From: Candidatus Aenigmatarchaeota archaeon
GTDB taxonomy: Archaea; EX4484-52; B79-G9
Length of the DNA: 7,811 nucleotides
NCBI GenBank assembly: GCA_023142905.1
Contig: JAGLIP010000035.1
Location: 1 to 7,811 of the forward strand
Reading direction: 5' to 3'
In this document: positions 5,557 through 7,811 of the stretch, piece after piece
How the letters are laid out: the number at the start of each line of letters is the position of its first letter
How positions within the stretch are numbered: position 1 is the stretch's first letter
The notes under the pieces: generated by a model
The model's input: only the letters and a program-made list of their open reading frames with translations
Database searches by the model: none
Told to the model about the DNA's origin: nothing
Program-made: the position numbers and the translations under genes

Positions 5557-7811
5557 TCACTTAAAATTGGAAAGATTCATCTGTCTTGCTTTTTTTCCGA
5601 ATAAAGCATCAACCGCCCGTTCAAGAAGACTGAATTGTTGTATGGTGTAAGAAGAAATCGTATAATTCTCCATTACTTGTTTTGTGGGCTCAAGATATTT
5701 CCTGATTGACCCTTCAGATACAGTCAAAACAAGTTTGCCCTGACATTTCGTACAGATGCCTTTAAGGGGCACCCTGCGATATTTTTCATTGCAGGCAACA
5801 CATCTAAGTTTTTGTTTAGAAAATGTTCTTAAATTGCCTTTAATGTCTTTTAAAAAGTGCTTGTTCAAAACCGCTTCAGCCACTTTGTTAGCATTGCATG
5901 CGCGTATTTTATCAGCAAGCGCTAATTGTGCTGTAATTTTTTCAGTCATTATTGTAAGTTCTACATATTTGGTTTTCTTTGGGCCTTCATTTATATCATT
6001 GGTTTCATGTGTGTACTCGCAATGAAATGCTTCTGGCTTTCCGATTCTGTTTTCAAACAGCTCTATTTTTGCATCAAGCTCCCAGGGAAATTTGTATTCT
6101 TGTGTTTCTTCATAAAAGCCCAAAGGATATTTTGAAACAACATCCACATTCCACGATTCGTCATCAACCTCCTCAGGATTCATGTGTGTTGTAAGAACAA
6201 GCGGCGCGTCCATGGTCCTGCCGCCTCGAGTGTCTGGTAAAAATTTTCTTGAGAAATTTAAAAGTGCATCCATCAAAAGCATAAAAGAATCTTCATCCCC
6301 ATCACAATTCCTTCTTTTGCCCGCATGCCAGTAAGGATGCGCAAAACACACTTTTGCGGGCGTAAATCCAATTATTCTTCCGACAATTCCCGCAGATGTA
6401 TGTGGAGCAAGGCCAATCACAAGCTGCCCTATAAGATCCTCACGAGTCTTAATATTATAAAATGGCTTAAGCCCATAATGTTTTTTAAGAAGGTCATCCA
6501 CAAAAAGAGACACCCTCACCAAATAATCAACTCCCGAAAAATCAGAATTATCAGAAATTAGTATATCTTGCGTCTTAAGCTCAAGTATCTGGTTTTCAGA
6601 TACAAGTTCTTTTTCATCCTTATCCTGATGATAACCCAATGTCTTAAGTTTTTCTATTGAAACACCCGCCTCATTTGGCTTAAAATGTGTCAGGGAAACA
6701 TCTGACGCGTCGTAGCGTGTTGTTCCGTCTTTATTCACATAAAGGTCATATTTTGTCCGAAGTATTCCTTTTTCAATCATTTCTGCGTTTTTGGTGCCGC
6801 CTGAAACCCCGCGGACCCCTTTAAAAAGAACTGGTTTTTCACGCATGCCAAGGCGTTTTAATGCATTATCTATATCATTTTTTATATCCACAATCACCGG
6901 CTTGTATGATACTGTAGGATAATTGCAGTGATTATCGGTGTCTACTTTCGTTTTACAGACACGGCAAAATTTTTGCGGTGTTGCTTCTGAACCGCAATCA
7001 ATGCATTTTGAAAAATAGATTTCTTTTCTGCATTTTTCGCAGAAAAAAACAGAAAGTGTTGTTGCAACCGTTCCTTTCTTATACGCCTCCATAAGGTTTC
7101 TCATGCGCCCCCCTTCCTCACCGCAGGGGAAGAGTACTTGTGGTCTTCCTTTAAGAAGCCGCCTCTCTGCTTTCTCGGGCCGCCCCATTTTCGTGCCAAC
7201 CCGAACACATCCTCTTTCACGCACAACTACAGGAGAGATGTTATTAAGTGAACTAATTATTGTGTCTCCTGCTTCTATTTTTTTCATAAGTTCATCTTTG
7301 TTTTTACTGGTTGGACTGCCAAGAATGTGAAACAAAGAACGCGCTTTTCCTTCAAGAATTATCTCACCTTCCAAAATATGGTGAGGAACACAAAGAATTT
7401 CCAATATTCTTTTTTCTTTATCTTTTAGTGGTAGTGTGTGTTTATCCTCACTTATTTTAGCGCATGAAAACCACTCGACAATCAAAGAAAGTTGTTCTTT
7501 ATTTAGGTCATGAAAGAAAAAATTATAATATGGATGTAATGGTATGTTGTATTTTTTAGAAAGTTCAAATGCTTTTTCAATTGTTGGTGGTTTGTATGGT
7601 GGTATTACCAATTCGGACAATTGCTCTAATTCTTCTTTTTTGGCTGCTTTTTCAAGTTCCTGAGCCCACCATTCCTCCACATACGGAGATGGAAGCAGAA
7701 TATGTCCGTTGCTCACAAACTCACCAAAAGGAATAAGAATATCCCCTAATGAAATTATTTCTTCAACATTTTTCCTAAATTTTTGTATCTCTTCTTGTGT
7801 TTTTAATTCCA
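5557..7811 (-). CDS. polC: DNA polymerase II (family D) large subunit DP2, 5'-truncated by the window edge
   Basis: DP2 is the catalytic polymerase subunit of archaeal PolD and pairs with the exonuclease subunit DP1. The reading frame is open to the window edge: residues upstream of GTG 7716 continue the conserved SLGDIL...FGEF...PSPYVEEWW region, so that GTG is internal. About 750 residues are visible of an expected ~1,100-1,300. Landmarks are GTKMGRPEKAERR and FPCGEEGG. A cysteine cluster with four CxxC pairs and a later Cys (6925-7041) probably binds zinc. The active-site loop NCDGDED is at 6289-6309, with the catalytic aspartates of the double-psi barrel core. A C-terminal zinc motif is CVAC...CTKC at 5743-5802. 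The extreme C-terminus, QMNLSNFK (5560-5583), resembles a PCNA-interacting box (Q-x-x-L-x-x-F). No intein interrupts the NCDGDED site, a known intein position in other archaea. DP1 is not in the window. Confidence 0.96.
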   Translation of the reverse strand, partial: ELKTQEEIQKFRKNVEEIISLGDILIPFGEFVSNGHILLPSPYVEEWWAQELEKAAKKEELEQLSELVIPPYKPPTIEKAFELSKKYNIPLHPYYNFFFHDLNKEQLSLIVEWFSCAKISEDKHTLPLKDKEKRILEILCVPHHILEGEIILEGKARSLFHILGSPTSKNKDELMKKIEAGDTIISSLNNISPVVVRERGCVRVGTKMGRPEKAERRLLKGRPQVLFPCGEEGGRMRNLMEAYKKGTVATTLSVFFCEKCRKEIYFSKCIDCGSEATPQKFCRVCKTKVDTDNHCNYPTVSYKPVIVDIKNDIDNALKRLGMREKPVLFKGVRGVSGGTKNAEMIEKGILRTKYDLYVNKDGTTRYDASDVSLTHFKPNEAGVSIEKLKTLGYHQDKDEKELVSENQILELKTQDILISDNSDFSGVDYLVRVSLFVDDLLKKHYGLKPFYNIKTREDLIGQLVIGLAPHTSAGIVGRIIGFTPAKVCFAHPYWHAGKRRNCDGDEDSFMLLMDALLNFSRKFLPDTRGGRTMDAPLVLTTHMNPEEVDDESWNVDVVSKYPLGFYEETQEYKFPWELDAKIELFENRIGKPEAFHCEYTHETNDINEGPKKTKYVELTIMTEKITAQLALADKIRACNANKVAEAVLNKHFLKDIKGNLRTFSKQKLRCVACNEKYRRVPLKGICTKCQGKLVLTVSEGSIRKYLEPTKQVMENYTISSYTIQQFSLLERAVDALFGKKARQMNLSNFK

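Noticed and set aside
6289..6309. Intein at the DP2 active site
   Set aside because: The NCDGDED motif is continuous with its normal flanks, so no intein is inserted here.
7714..7716. GTG at 7716 as the start of DP2
   Set aside because: The frame stays open to the window edge and the upstream residues are conserved DP2 sequence, so this codon is internal.

Overview
The window is archaeal. It encodes the large subunit of the archaea-specific family D DNA polymerase (DP2), A-type ATP synthase subunits B and D, and the single archaeal form of NAC. Start signals are also archaeal: some genes have GGTGA-type Shine-Dalgarno motifs, while others have a TATA-like box about 27 nt before the start codon and no leader. 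PolD argues against Crenarchaeota. The moderate to low GC, tight packing and scattered operons fit a DPANN-type or deep euryarchaeal genome, but I cannot name the lineage.

Layout. Positions 1-177 hold the 3' end of a nucleotide-sugar epimerase. It is followed 17 nt later on the same strand by atpB and then atpD, which overlap by 4 nt. The atpD stop overlaps the stop of nac, which faces it. Upstream of nac on the minus strand is a small unrecognised gene (start 2881) with a strong ribosome binding site and a palindrome in its leader. It is divergent from a TctA-family membrane protein gene (2996-4186). A 317-bp non-coding stretch (4187-4503) lies between the converging tctA-like and pfkB-like genes. 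Then come a leaderless PfkB-family sugar kinase gene and the 5'-truncated DP2 gene, both on the minus strand.

The main discovery candidate is in the non-coding stretch. A perfect 27-bp direct repeat occurs at 4237-4263 and 4322-4348. Read on the minus strand, each copy has a TCC-ACA-GGA dyad followed by a run of six G. This is the architecture of an archaeal origin recognition box (ORB), bound by Orc1/Cdc6. The spacer is AT-rich and holds a 7-bp inverted repeat with a TATATA core. The DP2 gene lies about 1.2 kb away. Together these suggest a replication origin or an isolated Orc1/Cdc6 binding site, although the flanking genes point towards it and no orc1/cdc6 gene is visible.

Functionally, atpB-atpD encode the non-catalytic stator subunit and the central stalk of the A1 motor, but atpA and the rest of the usual operon are not adjacent. 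NAC acts at the ribosome, DP2 in replication, and the kinase and epimerase in sugar metabolism. The substrates of the TctA-like protein and the kinase cannot be read from the sequence.
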